Source of the DNA: Mesorhizobium_K sp040049215
GTDB taxonomy: Bacteria > Pseudomonadota > Alphaproteobacteria > Rhizobiales > Rhizobiaceae
Assembly: GCF_040049215.1 (NCBI RefSeq)
Contig: NZ_JBDZDN010000001.1
Location: forward strand, 124,001-188,000
Length of the DNA: 64,000 nt
Reading direction: 5' to 3'
Every line of letters begins with the position of its first letter. Within the stretch, counting starts at the first letter, position 1. Made by a program: the position numbers and the translations under genes. Shown here piece by piece: positions 16,253-25,395 of this stretch. The notes under the pieces are model-generated. The model did not search any database. It saw only the letters and a list, made by a program, of their open reading frames with translations, and was not told the DNA's origin.

Positions 16253-16852
16253 TTATTCGTCTGCCGCGTCACCGGCTTTCTTCTTCGGCGGGCCTGCGTC
16301 GAAACCCGCGAACACCTGAAGCCCTTGGTCGGTCGGGTTGGGCACGGTGACGGCGGGATCGTTGAAGACGAATTGCTGGGCCTGCCCGCCGTCCTGCGCG
16401 ACCTGATGGTTGTGCAGTTGCGAATACTGAACCTCCTCACCGTGCAGCACGACCACCCTGATCGGCAGGGTCACGGCGCCGGAAACCCCAGCCGGGCCGG
16501 GAACGACGCGGCCCGCGACAGCGACATTTATCGTCAGCATCCCATTGGCGCGACTGCAGCTTCGCGTCACCGCGGAGATCGAAGCCTGGTAGCTTAGTTT
16601 GGCGGGATCTTCCTCGCCGCCCTTCACGTATTTGTTGATGTAGCCGGTGTCTTCCTTCAACCTCACCTTGGGGCAATAGGCCAGCAGCTCGCTCGCCAGG
16701 ATCTTGCCTTCTTCCGGCTGCGTCTCCTTCTTGCCGCCGCCAAGTCCCAGCACGCCGCCGGCGTCGCCCGACTGACAGCCTGCGGCGGCCAGGATCAAGC
16801 CTGCAAGCGCAAAACCCGCCAGAAAACGACCGTTCATCAATCGAAACGCCAT
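16253..16852 (-). CDS. hypothetical lipoprotein
   Basis: A 199-residue lipoprotein. The lipobox is LAAAGC within GFALAGLILAAAGCQSGD; a Gly/Lys-rich linker and a beta-rich domain follow (LAYCPKVRLKED, then TRSCSRANGMLTINVAVAGRVVPGP). Two Cys residues at AYCP and RSCS may form a disulfide. I chose the ATG at 16852 because GAGGGA lies 10 nt upstream; the GTG at 16861 is too close to that site. It is likely an outer-membrane or periplasmic lipoprotein found in related Rhizobiales; the function is unknown. Confidence 0.8.
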   Translation of the reverse strand: MAFRLMNGRFLAGFALAGLILAAAGCQSGDAGGVLGLGGGKKETQPEEGKILASELLAYCPKVRLKEDTGYINKYVKGGEEDPAKLSYQASISAVTRSCSRANGMLTINVAVAGRVVPGPAGVSGAVTLPIRVVVLHGEEVQYSQLHNHQVAQDGGQAQQFVFNDPAVTVPNPTDQGLQVFAGFDAGPPKKKAGDAADE

Positions 16853-16975
16853 AAACTGCACTTCCCTCTCGCAAAGCGGCTGCTCTATAGCAACCGCGAG
16901 GCAAAAATGCGACTGACAACGCGCGAAAATTAACGATCAGCCGGTAACACCGGCAGCCGGAATGGACGGAACCGC

Positions 16976-18379
16976 ATGAAATATGTGAGCACGCGGGGGG
17001 AAGCCCCGGTCCTCGGTTTTTCGGACGCCGTGCTCGCGGGCCTTGCGCGCGACGGCGGGCTTTACGTGCCGCAAGACTGGCCTCAGTTCAGCGCGGCAGA
17101 TATCCGCGCCATGCGCGGTCTTGCCTATCCCGACCTCGCGGTGCGGCTGCTGACCCCGTTCCTTGGCGGCGAGATCGCGCCTGTTGTCTTCGAGCGTCTG
17201 GCTCGCGAGGCTTACGCCACCTTCAGGCACGAAGCCGTCTGCCCGATCGTGCAATTTGGCCCCAATGCCTTCGTGCTCGAGCTCTTCCACGGCCCGACCC
17301 TGGCATTCAAGGACGTGGCGATGCAGTTGCTGGCGCGCCTGATGGACCACGTGCTTGCCGAGCGCGGCCAGCGCGCCACGATCGCCGGAGCCACATCCGG
17401 CGACACGGGCGGGGCTGCCATCGAAGCCTTCGCCGGACGCGACCGCACCGACATCTTCATCCTCTTCCCGCATGGGCGCGTGTCGCCCGTGCAGCAGCGT
17501 CAGATGACCACCTCGACCGCGCCGAATGTCCATGCGCTCGCCATCGAGGGGAATTTCGACGACTGCCAGGGCCTGGTGAAGGACATGTTCAACGACCACG
17601 GCTTTCGGGACCGGGTTTCGCTGTCGGGCGTAAACTCGATCAACTGGGCGCGCATCATGGCTCAGATCGTCTATTACTTCTCGTCGGCGATCTCGCTCGG
17701 CAGCCCCGACCGTCCGGTTTCCTTTACCGTGCCGACCGGCAATTTCGGCGACATCTTCGCCGGCTACGCGGCAAAGCGCATGGGTCTGCCGATCGAGCGG
17801 CTGGTCATTGCGACCAACGACAACGACATCCTGGCGCGTACGCTCGCGTCCGGCGAGTACCGGACCAAGGGTGTCATTGCGACGACTTCGCCTTCCATGG
17901 ACATACAGGTCTCATCCAACTTCGAGCGGCTTCTGTTCGAGGCTGGCGACCGGGACGCCCCGGCTGTCCGCCGCAGCATGGACGGGTTGAAGCAATCCGG
18001 CGCCTTCACGGTCGAGCCGGCGACGCTTTCCCGCATACGCGCCGAATTCGACGCCGGACGCGCCACCGTCGCGGAAGCGGCGGAGGCTATCCGCTCGATG
18101 CTCAAGACGAATGGATACCTGCTCGACCCGCATACCGCGACCGGCGTGCATGTCGCCCGGCAGAAGGCGTCGCCGGAAACACCGATGATCGTGCTGGCAA
18201 CCGCCCATCCGGCAAAATTCCCAGATGCGGTCGAGGCCGCCAGCGGCGTGCGGCCCGTCCTGCCTGAATGGCTTGCCGGAATGATGGACGCAACGGAAAG
18301 ATATACGGTACTTCCATCCGATCTAAAAATGGTGGAAGATCATATAAACCGTCGTGCACGAGCGGCGTCAGGGAGTTAA
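16976..18379 (+). CDS. thrC: threonine synthase
   Basis: A 467-residue PLP enzyme that converts O-phospho-L-homoserine to threonine. The N-terminus MKYVSTRGEAPVLGFSDAVL and DGGLYVPQDWP are the proteobacterial/fungal-type ThrC pattern. The PLP lysine is in LAFKDVAMQLLARLM (about residue 107), and the phosphate-binding segment GATSGDTGGAAIEAF is near 140. It is followed after 6 bp by the M16 peptidase gene, so the two are likely one operon. thrB is in this window at 26 kb. Confidence 0.97.
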   Translation: MKYVSTRGEAPVLGFSDAVLAGLARDGGLYVPQDWPQFSAADIRAMRGLAYPDLAVRLLTPFLGGEIAPVVFERLAREAYATFRHEAVCPIVQFGPNAFVLELFHGPTLAFKDVAMQLLARLMDHVLAERGQRATIAGATSGDTGGAAIEAFAGRDRTDIFILFPHGRVSPVQQRQMTTSTAPNVHALAIEGNFDDCQGLVKDMFNDHGFRDRVSLSGVNSINWARIMAQIVYYFSSAISLGSPDRPVSFTVPTGNFGDIFAGYAAKRMGLPIERLVIATNDNDILARTLASGEYRTKGVIATTSPSMDIQVSSNFERLLFEAGDRDAPAVRRSMDGLKQSGAFTVEPATLSRIRAEFDAGRATVAEAAEAIRSMLKTNGYLLDPHTATGVHVARQKASPETPMIVLATAHPAKFPDAVEAASGVRPVLPEWLAGMMDATERYTVLPSDLKMVEDHINRRARAASGS

Positions 18380-18385
18380 GTCTAT

Positions 18386-19678
18386 ATGGGTGTTGAGGTA
18401 AGCCGTCTGTCGAACGGCCTGACAGTCGCAACCGAAACCCTTCCAAGCATCGAATCCGTTGCACTAGGCGTCTGGGTCAAGTCGGGCGCGCGAAACGAAC
18501 GCGACGACGAGCATGGAATGGCGCATCTGCTGGAGCACATGGCGTTCAAGGGAACGTCGCGGCGCAGCGCCTTCGAGATTGCTTCGGAAATCGAGAACGT
18601 CGGCGGCGAGATCAACGCTGCGACCAGCGTCGAGACGACCTCCTACTATGCCCGTGTGCTTACCGACGATGTGCCGCTGGCAGTTGATATCCTGGCCGAC
18701 ATCCTGACCGACTCGAATTTCGATGCCGCCGAACTCGAGCGCGAGCAGCACGTGATCCTGCAGGAGATCGGGGCCGCGCACGATACGCCCGACGACATCG
18801 TCTTCGACAAGTTCACCGAAACCGCCTACCGGCATCAGACGATCGGCCGCTCGATCCTCGGCACGCCGGAAACGGTGCAGTCCTTCACCTCCGCGCAGAT
18901 CCACGACTTCATCAACCGGCAGTATGGCGCCGAGCGCATGGTGGTGGTGGCGGCGGGCGACATCAAGCACGACGCCTTCGTGCGCGAGGTCGAGAAGCGC
19001 CTCGGTTCCTTCCGCAGCAAGTCCGACGGCCTGGTGCCGAACTACGCCCAGTATATCGGCGGCGACTTTCGCGAGAACCGGGATCTGATGGATGCTCAGA
19101 TCATCCTCGGCTTCGAGGGCCGCGCCTATCACGTGCGCGACTTCTACGCTTCCCAGGTGCTGTCGATGATCCTGGGCGGTGGCATGTCGTCGAGACTTTT
19201 CCAGGAGGTTCGCGAGAAACGCGGCCTTTGCTATTCGGTCTATGCCTTCCATTGGGGCTTTTCGGACACCGGCATATTCGGCGTCCATTCGGCGACCGGG
19301 CAAAGCGACATTTCAAAGCTGATACCGGTCATCGTGGATGAGCTCCAGAAAGCCGGCGAAGGCATCTCCCAGGACGAACTCAACAGGGCCCGCGCGCAGT
19401 ATCGTGCGGGCCTTATCATGTCGGGCGAAAGCGCATCGAGCCGCGCATCGCAGATCGCCCGCCAGCTTCTCCTTTTTGGGCGGCCGATCGCCAAGGAGGA
19501 GCTCATGGAGCGGCTCTCGGCCCTCACCGTGGAGCGGCTCAGGGACCTGTCCTCGCGGCTCTTCTCCACCACGCCGACCATCGCCGCGGTTGGTCCCATC
19601 GGCAAACTCGCCCCCTATGAGGCGATTCGCGACGCTCTTCCCGGACAAGAGACGAGCCTGCGCCGACGCGCGGTCTGA
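18386..19678 (+). CDS. M16 family zinc peptidase (processing-peptidase-like)
   Basis: A 430-residue peptidase of the mitochondrial-processing-peptidase beta-type group. The inverted zinc motif HxxEH is HLLEHMAFKG (about residues 48-57), and the distal Glu lies in NAATSVETTSYYARV. A second, inactive M16 domain forms the C-terminal half (about 200-400), with a Gly-rich loop GGGMSSRLFQEVREKRGL. Alphaproteobacterial homologues are the closest relatives of the mitochondrial enzyme. It follows thrC closely, a conserved pairing in this class. No signal peptide, so it is probably cytoplasmic. Confidence 0.93.
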   Translation: MGVEVSRLSNGLTVATETLPSIESVALGVWVKSGARNERDDEHGMAHLLEHMAFKGTSRRSAFEIASEIENVGGEINAATSVETTSYYARVLTDDVPLAVDILADILTDSNFDAAELEREQHVILQEIGAAHDTPDDIVFDKFTETAYRHQTIGRSILGTPETVQSFTSAQIHDFINRQYGAERMVVVAAGDIKHDAFVREVEKRLGSFRSKSDGLVPNYAQYIGGDFRENRDLMDAQIILGFEGRAYHVRDFYASQVLSMILGGGMSSRLFQEVREKRGLCYSVYAFHWGFSDTGIFGVHSATGQSDISKLIPVIVDELQKAGEGISQDELNRARAQYRAGLIMSGESASSRASQIARQLLLFGRPIAKEELMERLSALTVERLRDLSSRLFSTTPTIAAVGPIGKLAPYEAIRDALPGQETSLRRRAV

Positions 19679-19693
19679 TCCCGGTTCCATAGA

Positions 19694-20290
19694 ATGTTCC
19701 CGCTACCGTTCTTCCGGCGCGCTCCTCCGGCGCTGAAAGGCAAACGCGTCACGCTCAGAATGCCGGTCTCCAGCGATTTTCGCGAATGGGCGAAGCTCAG
19801 GGGCGAGAGCCGCGCCTTCCTCGAGCCCTGGGAACCAAGCTGGGCGCCGGATGAACTGGAAAAATCGGCCTGGCGCTATCGGCTGAGGCGCTATCGCGAG
19901 GACTACGCCCGCGGCACCGCAATCGCATTCTTCATCTTTGAAACCGACACCGGAAAGCTGCTCGGCGGCGTGACGTTGGGGAACATCCGACACGGCGTTT
20001 CCCGCTCCGGCCACATCGGCTATTGGATCGGCGAAAAATACGCCGGTCGGGGCTACATGGCGGACGCGCTCGAACTGCTTGCGCAACATGCCTTCCACAC
20101 GATGCGGTTGCACCGGATCGAGGCTGCCTGTATTCCCGGAAACAAGCGGTCCATCCGTGTGCTTGAAAAAGCCGGATTCACGCGCGAAGGGCTGTTGCGA
20201 TCCTACCTGAAGATCAACGGAGGCTGGCAGGATCATTATCTTTACGCGCTGATCGCCGACGATCAGCGCGGCGCCGGGGCAAAGGACTGA
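19694..20290 (+). CDS. GNAT N-acetyltransferase, RimJ/RimL-like
   Basis: A 198-residue GNAT protein. The acetyl-CoA-binding segment is IGEKYAGRGYMADALELL (about residues 113-130), with HRIEAACIPGNKRSIRVLEKAGFTREG as the RimJ/RimL hallmark. These enzymes acetylate the N-terminus of ribosomal proteins or modify small molecules. It lies 15 bp after the M16 peptidase and 2 bp before the EAL gene, so it belongs to the thrC-M16-GNAT-EAL run. Confidence 0.88.
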   Translation: MFPLPFFRRAPPALKGKRVTLRMPVSSDFREWAKLRGESRAFLEPWEPSWAPDELEKSAWRYRLRRYREDYARGTAIAFFIFETDTGKLLGGVTLGNIRHGVSRSGHIGYWIGEKYAGRGYMADALELLAQHAFHTMRLHRIEAACIPGNKRSIRVLEKAGFTREGLLRSYLKINGGWQDHYLYALIADDQRGAGAKD

Positions 20291-20292
20291 TT

Positions 20293-23181
20293 TTGGCGAT
20301 CGACTTCCTCAAAGCGCGGCTTGCCGCATTTGCCCTGGCGGCCGTCGCCGTGCTTTGCCTGGCCACGAGCGCGCTTGCCATCGAGCCGATCAAGATTTCG
20401 CGCGACAACGTCGCTCTCGACCTGTCGCGCGCGGTCCAGATCTACCAGAACCAGGGCGAGAATTTCCAGGTCTCCACCGCTCCCGGCCCGGACGGCATCG
20501 TCCGCCGCATCGAGGTCGAAGCCAATGACGAACGGTCGACCGGCGACTGGGCGGTCTTTGCGCTCGCCAACACGACCGACGAACAACTCGACCGGCTGAT
20601 CGTGGCGCCGCATTTCCGCCTCGTGAATTCGGGGCTGTTCTGGCCCGACCTCGGTTCGAACCGCATCGCTGCGATCACGCCCAGCGAGGGCTTTGCGCTC
20701 GATCGCCAGGCGAGCCCCAACGCGGACGTGTTCCTGGTTACGCTCAATCCCGGCGCGGTCGTCACCTTCATCGCGGAACTCGCCTCCCCGAACCTGCCGC
20801 AGGTCTATCTCTGGGATCCCGAGCCCTACAAGGATTCGGTGAACTCCTACACGCTCTACCGCGGCATCGTGATCGGCATCGCCGGTCTGCTCGCGCTGTT
20901 CCTGACCATTCTCTTCGTGGTCAAGGGGACGTCTATGTTCCCTGCGACTGCCGCGCTCTCCTGGGCGGTGCTGGCCTATATCAGCGTCGATTTCGGCTTC
21001 CTCAACAAGATCATCGAGATATCGCCCGGCAACGAGCAGATATGGCGCGCAGGAACCGAGGTTGGCCTCGCCGCCACCTTCGTCGTTTTCCTGTTCGCCT
21101 ATCTCAACCTCAACCGATGGCACGGGCATTTCAGTTACGGCGCCTTCGTCTGGATTTGCGGCCTGGTGCTGATCGCCGGCGTCGCGATCATCGATCCAGC
21201 GGTCGCGGCCGGCATTGCGCGGCTCTCGTTCGCCGCGACGGCGATCACCGGCATCGGCCTCATCATCTTCCTCGGCATCCGCGGCTACGACCGCGCGATC
21301 ATGCTGATCCCGAGCTGGGTCATGGTGCTGATCTGGCTCACCGGCTCGTGGATGGCGATCACCGGCATGATCGACAACGACGTGGTGCAGCCGGCGCTCG
21401 GCGGCGGCCTCATCCTCATCATCCTGCTGATCGGTTTTACGATCATGCAGCACGCCTTCGCCGGCGGCGCCCTGCATCAGGGCCTGTTCAGCGACATGGA
21501 ACGGCAGGCGCTGGCCGTGGTCGGGTCGGGCGACATCGTGTTCGACTGGGACGTGCTGCGCGACCGCGTCGTGACGAAGCCCGACATCAGCCTGCAACTC
21601 GGCCTGCCGCCGAACAGCCTGGGCGGCCCTGCCCGTACCTGGCTGCCGGCGCTGCATTCGGACGACCGCGACACGTTCCGCACAACCCTCGATGTCGTCC
21701 TGGAGCATCGGCGCGGCAGGGTCGCGCAGAGCTTCCGGCTGCGCGGCGCCGACGGGCACTATCACTGGTTCTCGCTGAGAGCCCGCCCGGTTGTCGGGTC
21801 CGACGGCGAAGTCATCCGCTGCGTCGGCACGATGGTCGAGGTCACCGAGCAGAAGAAGGCCGAGGAACGGCTGCTGCACGACGCCGTGCACGACAATCTG
21901 ACCGGCCTGCCCAACCGTGAGCTTTTCATGAACCGGCTGGAGGCGATCATTTCGGTCTCCAAGTCCGAAGACAAGATCCAGCCGACCGTCTTCGTCATCG
22001 ACATCGACCGGTTCAAGCAGGTCAATGACGGGCTCGGCATCTCTGCCGGCGACACGATCCTGCTTACCATCGCGCGGCGCCTGCATCGGTTGCTCAAGCC
22101 GAAGGATTCGCTGTCGCGCTTCGCCGGCGACCAGTTCGCGCTGATGCTGCTGTCCGAGCAGGACCCTGCCCGCATCGCCGGCGTCGCCGACGCCATCAAG
22201 CAGGCGATCCGCGCGCCGATCAATTTCGCCAAGCGCGAGATCGTGCTGACGGCCTCGATCGGGCTGATCACCTGGACGAACTCGCAGAACACGGCCGAGG
22301 ACATGGTCAAGGACGCCGAACTTGCCATGCATCAGGCAAAACGCTTCGGCGGCGACCGCATCGAGCCGTTCCGTCCAGCCTTCCGCTCGGTCGGCACCGA
22401 CAGGCTGCAGCTCGAATCCGACCTGCGCCGCGCCGCCGAGCGCAAGGAATTCACCCTAGCCTACCAGCCGATCGTGCGGCTGGAGGACGGCACGGTGGCC
22501 GGTTTCGAGGCGCTGCTGCGCTGGGACCACCCCCGCCGCGGCTCCATTCCGCCGTCGGATTTCATCCCCGTCGCCGAGAATTGCGGCTTGATCGTCCAAC
22601 TCGGCCTCTTCGCCATGCAGCGCGCCGCCGAGGACCTCGCGATGTGGCAGAAGCAGATCGGCGATACGCCGCTTTCCGTTTCGGTGAACCTATCCAGCCG
22701 GCAGCTGATCCGGCGCGACCTCGTCAGCGACGTGCGCTCGGTGATCGCCCGGGCGAATCTCAAGCCGCGCTGCTTCCGGCTGGAGCTCACCGAGTCGCTG
22801 GTGATGGACAATCCCGAGCAGACCAACCATGTGCTCACCAAGCTTAAGCAGCTCGGCATTGGCCTTTCGCTCGACGATTTCGGCACCGGCTATTCCTCCT
22901 TGTCCTACCTGACGCGTTTCCCCTTCGACACGATCAAGATCGACAAGAGCTTCGTCGACGACAACACGCCGAAGCGGGCGGTGCTGCTCAAATCCATGGT
23001 CAACATGGCTCATGAGCTCGGCCTGTCGGTCGTCGCCGAGGGCGTTGCGGACGAAAACGATGCGCTGGAACTGAGACAGATGGGCTGCGAATATGTGCAG
23101 AGCTACATGTTCGGCGCGCCTATTCCCGGCGACCAGGTGCTCAAGATGCTGAAGGAACAGTATCCGCTCGCCCAAGCGTAA
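20293..23181 (+). CDS. membrane sensor c-di-GMP phosphodiesterase (degenerate GGDEF + EAL)
   Basis: A 962-residue signalling protein. A signal peptide is followed by a periplasmic beta-rich domain (about 25-180) and seven membrane segments (about 186-395), together resembling 7TMR-DISM sensors. A PAS domain follows (about 410-525), then GGDEF and EAL. The GGDEF site reads AGDQF (about 611), which lacks the catalytic Glu, so cyclase activity is unlikely. The EAL domain is complete: FEALLRW (about 737), ELTESLVMDN, LDDFGTGYSS, IKIDKSFV and AEGVAD. It therefore probably degrades c-di-GMP in response to an external ligand. It starts with TTG at 20293, 2 bp after the GNAT stop. Confidence 0.9.
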   Translation: MAIDFLKARLAAFALAAVAVLCLATSALAIEPIKISRDNVALDLSRAVQIYQNQGENFQVSTAPGPDGIVRRIEVEANDERSTGDWAVFALANTTDEQLDRLIVAPHFRLVNSGLFWPDLGSNRIAAITPSEGFALDRQASPNADVFLVTLNPGAVVTFIAELASPNLPQVYLWDPEPYKDSVNSYTLYRGIVIGIAGLLALFLTILFVVKGTSMFPATAALSWAVLAYISVDFGFLNKIIEISPGNEQIWRAGTEVGLAATFVVFLFAYLNLNRWHGHFSYGAFVWICGLVLIAGVAIIDPAVAAGIARLSFAATAITGIGLIIFLGIRGYDRAIMLIPSWVMVLIWLTGSWMAITGMIDNDVVQPALGGGLILIILLIGFTIMQHAFAGGALHQGLFSDMERQALAVVGSGDIVFDWDVLRDRVVTKPDISLQLGLPPNSLGGPARTWLPALHSDDRDTFRTTLDVVLEHRRGRVAQSFRLRGADGHYHWFSLRARPVVGSDGEVIRCVGTMVEVTEQKKAEERLLHDAVHDNLTGLPNRELFMNRLEAIISVSKSEDKIQPTVFVIDIDRFKQVNDGLGISAGDTILLTIARRLHRLLKPKDSLSRFAGDQFALMLLSEQDPARIAGVADAIKQAIRAPINFAKREIVLTASIGLITWTNSQNTAEDMVKDAELAMHQAKRFGGDRIEPFRPAFRSVGTDRLQLESDLRRAAERKEFTLAYQPIVRLEDGTVAGFEALLRWDHPRRGSIPPSDFIPVAENCGLIVQLGLFAMQRAAEDLAMWQKQIGDTPLSVSVNLSSRQLIRRDLVSDVRSVIARANLKPRCFRLELTESLVMDNPEQTNHVLTKLKQLGIGLSLDDFGTGYSSLSYLTRFPFDTIKIDKSFVDDNTPKRAVLLKSMVNMAHELGLSVVAEGVADENDALELRQMGCEYVQSYMFGAPIPGDQVLKMLKEQYPLAQA

Positions 23182-23222
23182 GGGTGGGCAGCCTGGTGCG
23201 TTCTTTGAGGCTCGGCTACCCC

Positions 23223-23828
23223 TCAGGCGTGGCCGGCCGTATTGCTGAGATGGGCGAGGTCGATGCCGATCGAGGCCAGGATGCGGTCGTATTTGCGGTC
23301 GATGTCGGCGTCGAACAGCAGATCCGGCGTCGCCGGGCAGGTCAGCCAGCCATTCTCGGCGATCTCGTTTTCCAGTTGCCCGGCGCCCCAGCCCGAATAG
23401 CCGAGCGCCATCAGCGCGCGGCGTGGGCCGCGGCCCGAGGAGATGGCGCGCAGGATATCGACGGTCGCGGTCAGGCAGATGTCGTCCGATACGGGCAATG
23501 AGGATTCGACTGTATAATCGCCCGAATGCAGGACAAAACCGCGGCTGCGGTCGACCGGGCCGCCGTTGCGGACGACGAAGTCGCGCGCCTTCTGCGGCAG
23601 GCGGATCACTTCCTGTTCGTTCATGATGCCGAGTTGGACCAGAAGATCGGGAAACTGCATCTGCTGAGCCTGGTTGATGATCAGGCCCATGGCGCCCTCG
23701 TCGCTGTGAGCGCAGACATAGATCACCGCGCGAGCGAAGCGGTCGTCCTTCATGCCCGGCATGGCGATGAGGAACTGGTCGTCGAGAAACCCGCGAACTG
23801 CGGATTTTTTCTGCCGCAATAGGTCCAT
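23223..23828 (-). CDS. YqgE/AlgH family protein
   Basis: A 201-residue UPF0301 (DUF179) protein. The family pattern is clear: FLIAMPGMKDDRFARAVIY, then CAHSDEGAMGLIIN, VRNGGPVDRSRGFVLH and a C-terminal ALGYSGWGAGQLENEIAENGWL. Its biochemical role is unproven; AlgH was named for an effect on alginate regulation. I chose the ATG at 23828; the open frame extends 42 residues upstream, but that part has no family resemblance and reaches the divergent DsbD-like promoter. Confidence 0.9.
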   Translation of the reverse strand: MDLLRQKKSAVRGFLDDQFLIAMPGMKDDRFARAVIYVCAHSDEGAMGLIINQAQQMQFPDLLVQLGIMNEQEVIRLPQKARDFVVRNGGPVDRSRGFVLHSGDYTVESSLPVSDDICLTATVDILRAISSGRGPRRALMALGYSGWGAGQLENEIAENGWLTCPATPDLLFDADIDRKYDRILASIGIDLAHLSNTAGHA

Positions 23829-23966
23829 GGCATCAAAATAACGCGTTTCATCCGCGCTTGAAAGACGGCTTTCGCCTTCCGTCGCAGGCAAACTCACGCA
23901 AAAATGATGCTTTTCGTCCCTGGGTTCGTTGCGGAGCGCTGCCGCAAGGTTCAAAAGTCACCCGCA

Positions 23967-24761
23967 ATGAAAGCCCTGTCCGCATCCGCCATCCTGTTCG
24001 CGCTGCTGATCGCTGCGCCGGCTCGCGCGGCGTCGAGCGACTGGTTCGAGATGGAAGGGGCGCGCGTGAGGCTCGTCACGGCCGGAAAGCCCGACGCCCT
24101 GGGCCGGCTCAGAGGCGCCCTCGACATCGAGCTCAAGCCCGGCTGGAAGACCTATTGGCGCGATCCGGGCGACGCGGGGGTGCCGCCGACGATCGATGCG
24201 TCCGCAAATCCCAATATCGACACGGTCGCGTTCGATTTTCCGGCGCCGCAGCGGCACGACGAAAGCGACTTCAAATGGGCCGGCTACGACTATCCGGTCG
24301 CGCTGCCGGTCACCTTCAAGTTCAAGGATCCGGCAGGGTCCGCGACAATCGACGCCAATGTATTTCTCGGCGTGTGCGAGACGATCTGCGTTCCGGTTCA
24401 GGCCAAGCTCGCCGTCGACCCCGGCGCCGACGATCCCGAGGACGTGGCTGCGGTTTCGGCGGCGTTTGCCGACATCCCGCCGCCTGCTCGTCCCGACTTC
24501 GGCCTGAAGGTTGCGAGCAAGCCCGGCGACGCGAAAGCGCTTCTGGAAGTCACATCCCCCGGCGATGCCGGGACAGCCGAACTTTTCCTCGCCGGAGAGG
24601 ACGGCTATGTCTTATCCACGCCCGACAGGGAAATACGTGACGGCACGACCTTCTTCGTCGTCGAAGTGACCCGGCCGGACGAAGCGCCGACAGGACCGGG
24701 CCTGCATTATACGCTCGTCACCGAGCACGGCGCGGTCAGCGGTTTCCTGCCCTATCTCTGA
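23967..24761 (+). CDS. periplasmic DsbD N-terminal-domain-like protein
   Basis: A 264-residue exported protein. A signal peptide (MKALSASAILFALLIAAPARA) is followed by a beta-sandwich of the DsbD-alpha / thiol:disulfide interchange N-terminal type: LKPGWKTYWRDPGDAGVPP and FDFPAPQRHDESDFKWAGYDYPVALP are the shared motifs, with the Cys pair in GVCETICVPVQAKL (about residues 134-140). The transmembrane DsbD-beta part is absent, so it may work with a separate CcdA/ScsB-type partner. It is divergent from yqgE and lies 92 bp before the peroxiredoxin gene. Confidence 0.82.
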   Translation: MKALSASAILFALLIAAPARAASSDWFEMEGARVRLVTAGKPDALGRLRGALDIELKPGWKTYWRDPGDAGVPPTIDASANPNIDTVAFDFPAPQRHDESDFKWAGYDYPVALPVTFKFKDPAGSATIDANVFLGVCETICVPVQAKLAVDPGADDPEDVAAVSAAFADIPPPARPDFGLKVASKPGDAKALLEVTSPGDAGTAELFLAGEDGYVLSTPDREIRDGTTFFVVEVTRPDEAPTGPGLHYTLVTEHGAVSGFLPYL

Positions 24762-24853
24762 GCTGGACCATCCGATGCCTGCGGAGCGGCGGTTGTCCGC
24801 GAGGCCATAAGCCGCTACCTGACTGTCCGGCCATATCCCAAGGATCTTTTTTC

Positions 24854-25336
24854 ATGACCATTGCCGCTGGCGAAAAACTGCCTGATGCCAAGTTCAAGAC
24901 CATGACCGCCGACGGCCCGAGGGATCTCACTACCGCCGACATATTCGCCGGCAAGACGGTCGTGCTGTTCGGCGTGCCGGGCGCGTTCACTCCGACCTGC
25001 AGCAACAACCACCTGCCGGGCTATATCGAAAATCATGACGCCATCCTGGCGCGCGGCGTCGACACGATCGCCGTCGTGGCGACCAACGACGTCCATGTGA
25101 TGGGCGCCTGGGCACGATTCAGCGGCGGCGAAGGCAAAATCCTGTACCTGGCCGACGGAAGCGGTGACTTCGCCCGCGCCGCCGGGCTTGAGGTCGACCT
25201 CAGCCAAGCCGGCATGGGGCTGCGCAACAAGCGCTTCTCGATGATCGTCGACGACGGATTGGTCAGGGCGATCAATGTCGAGACTAAACCCGGCGTCAAC
25301 GAATCCGGCGCGGCGCAGATCCTCGAGCAGCTCTGA
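24854..25336 (+). CDS. peroxiredoxin, Prx5 (AhpC/TSA-redoxin) type
   Basis: A 160-residue atypical peroxiredoxin. The peroxidatic Cys is in VPGAFTPTCSNNHLPGY (Cys about residue 49), the PxxxTxxC motif of the Prx5 group; no clear resolving Cys is visible, so it probably uses glutathione/glutaredoxin or another donor. It reduces hydrogen peroxide and alkyl hydroperoxides in the cytoplasm. It ends convergent to rnhA with only a palindromic repeat between the two stop codons. Confidence 0.93.
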   Translation: MTIAAGEKLPDAKFKTMTADGPRDLTTADIFAGKTVVLFGVPGAFTPTCSNNHLPGYIENHDAILARGVDTIAVVATNDVHVMGAWARFSGGEGKILYLADGSGDFARAAGLEVDLSQAGMGLRNKRFSMIVDDGLVRAINVETKPGVNESGAAQILEQL

Positions 25337-25351
25337 ACCCTCTTCTTTGCC

Positions 25352-25395
25352 GCAATTCCGGACGGAAAACCGGTTCCCACTTTTCCTGGAATTGC
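25352..25395. repeat. palindromic repeat (GCAATTCC family), copy 2
   Basis: Arms GCAATTCC (25352-25359) and GGAATTGC (25388-25395) enclose GGACGGAAAACCGGTTCCCAC and TTTTCCT. It fills the gap between the convergent peroxiredoxin and rnhA genes and touches the rnhA stop codon. It may serve as a two-way terminator; it lacks a long T tract. Confidence 0.85.

Noticed and set aside
20263..22332. 689-residue minus-strand frame
   Set aside because: Antisense shadow of the GGDEF/EAL gene; composition rich in Asp/Arg/His without motifs.
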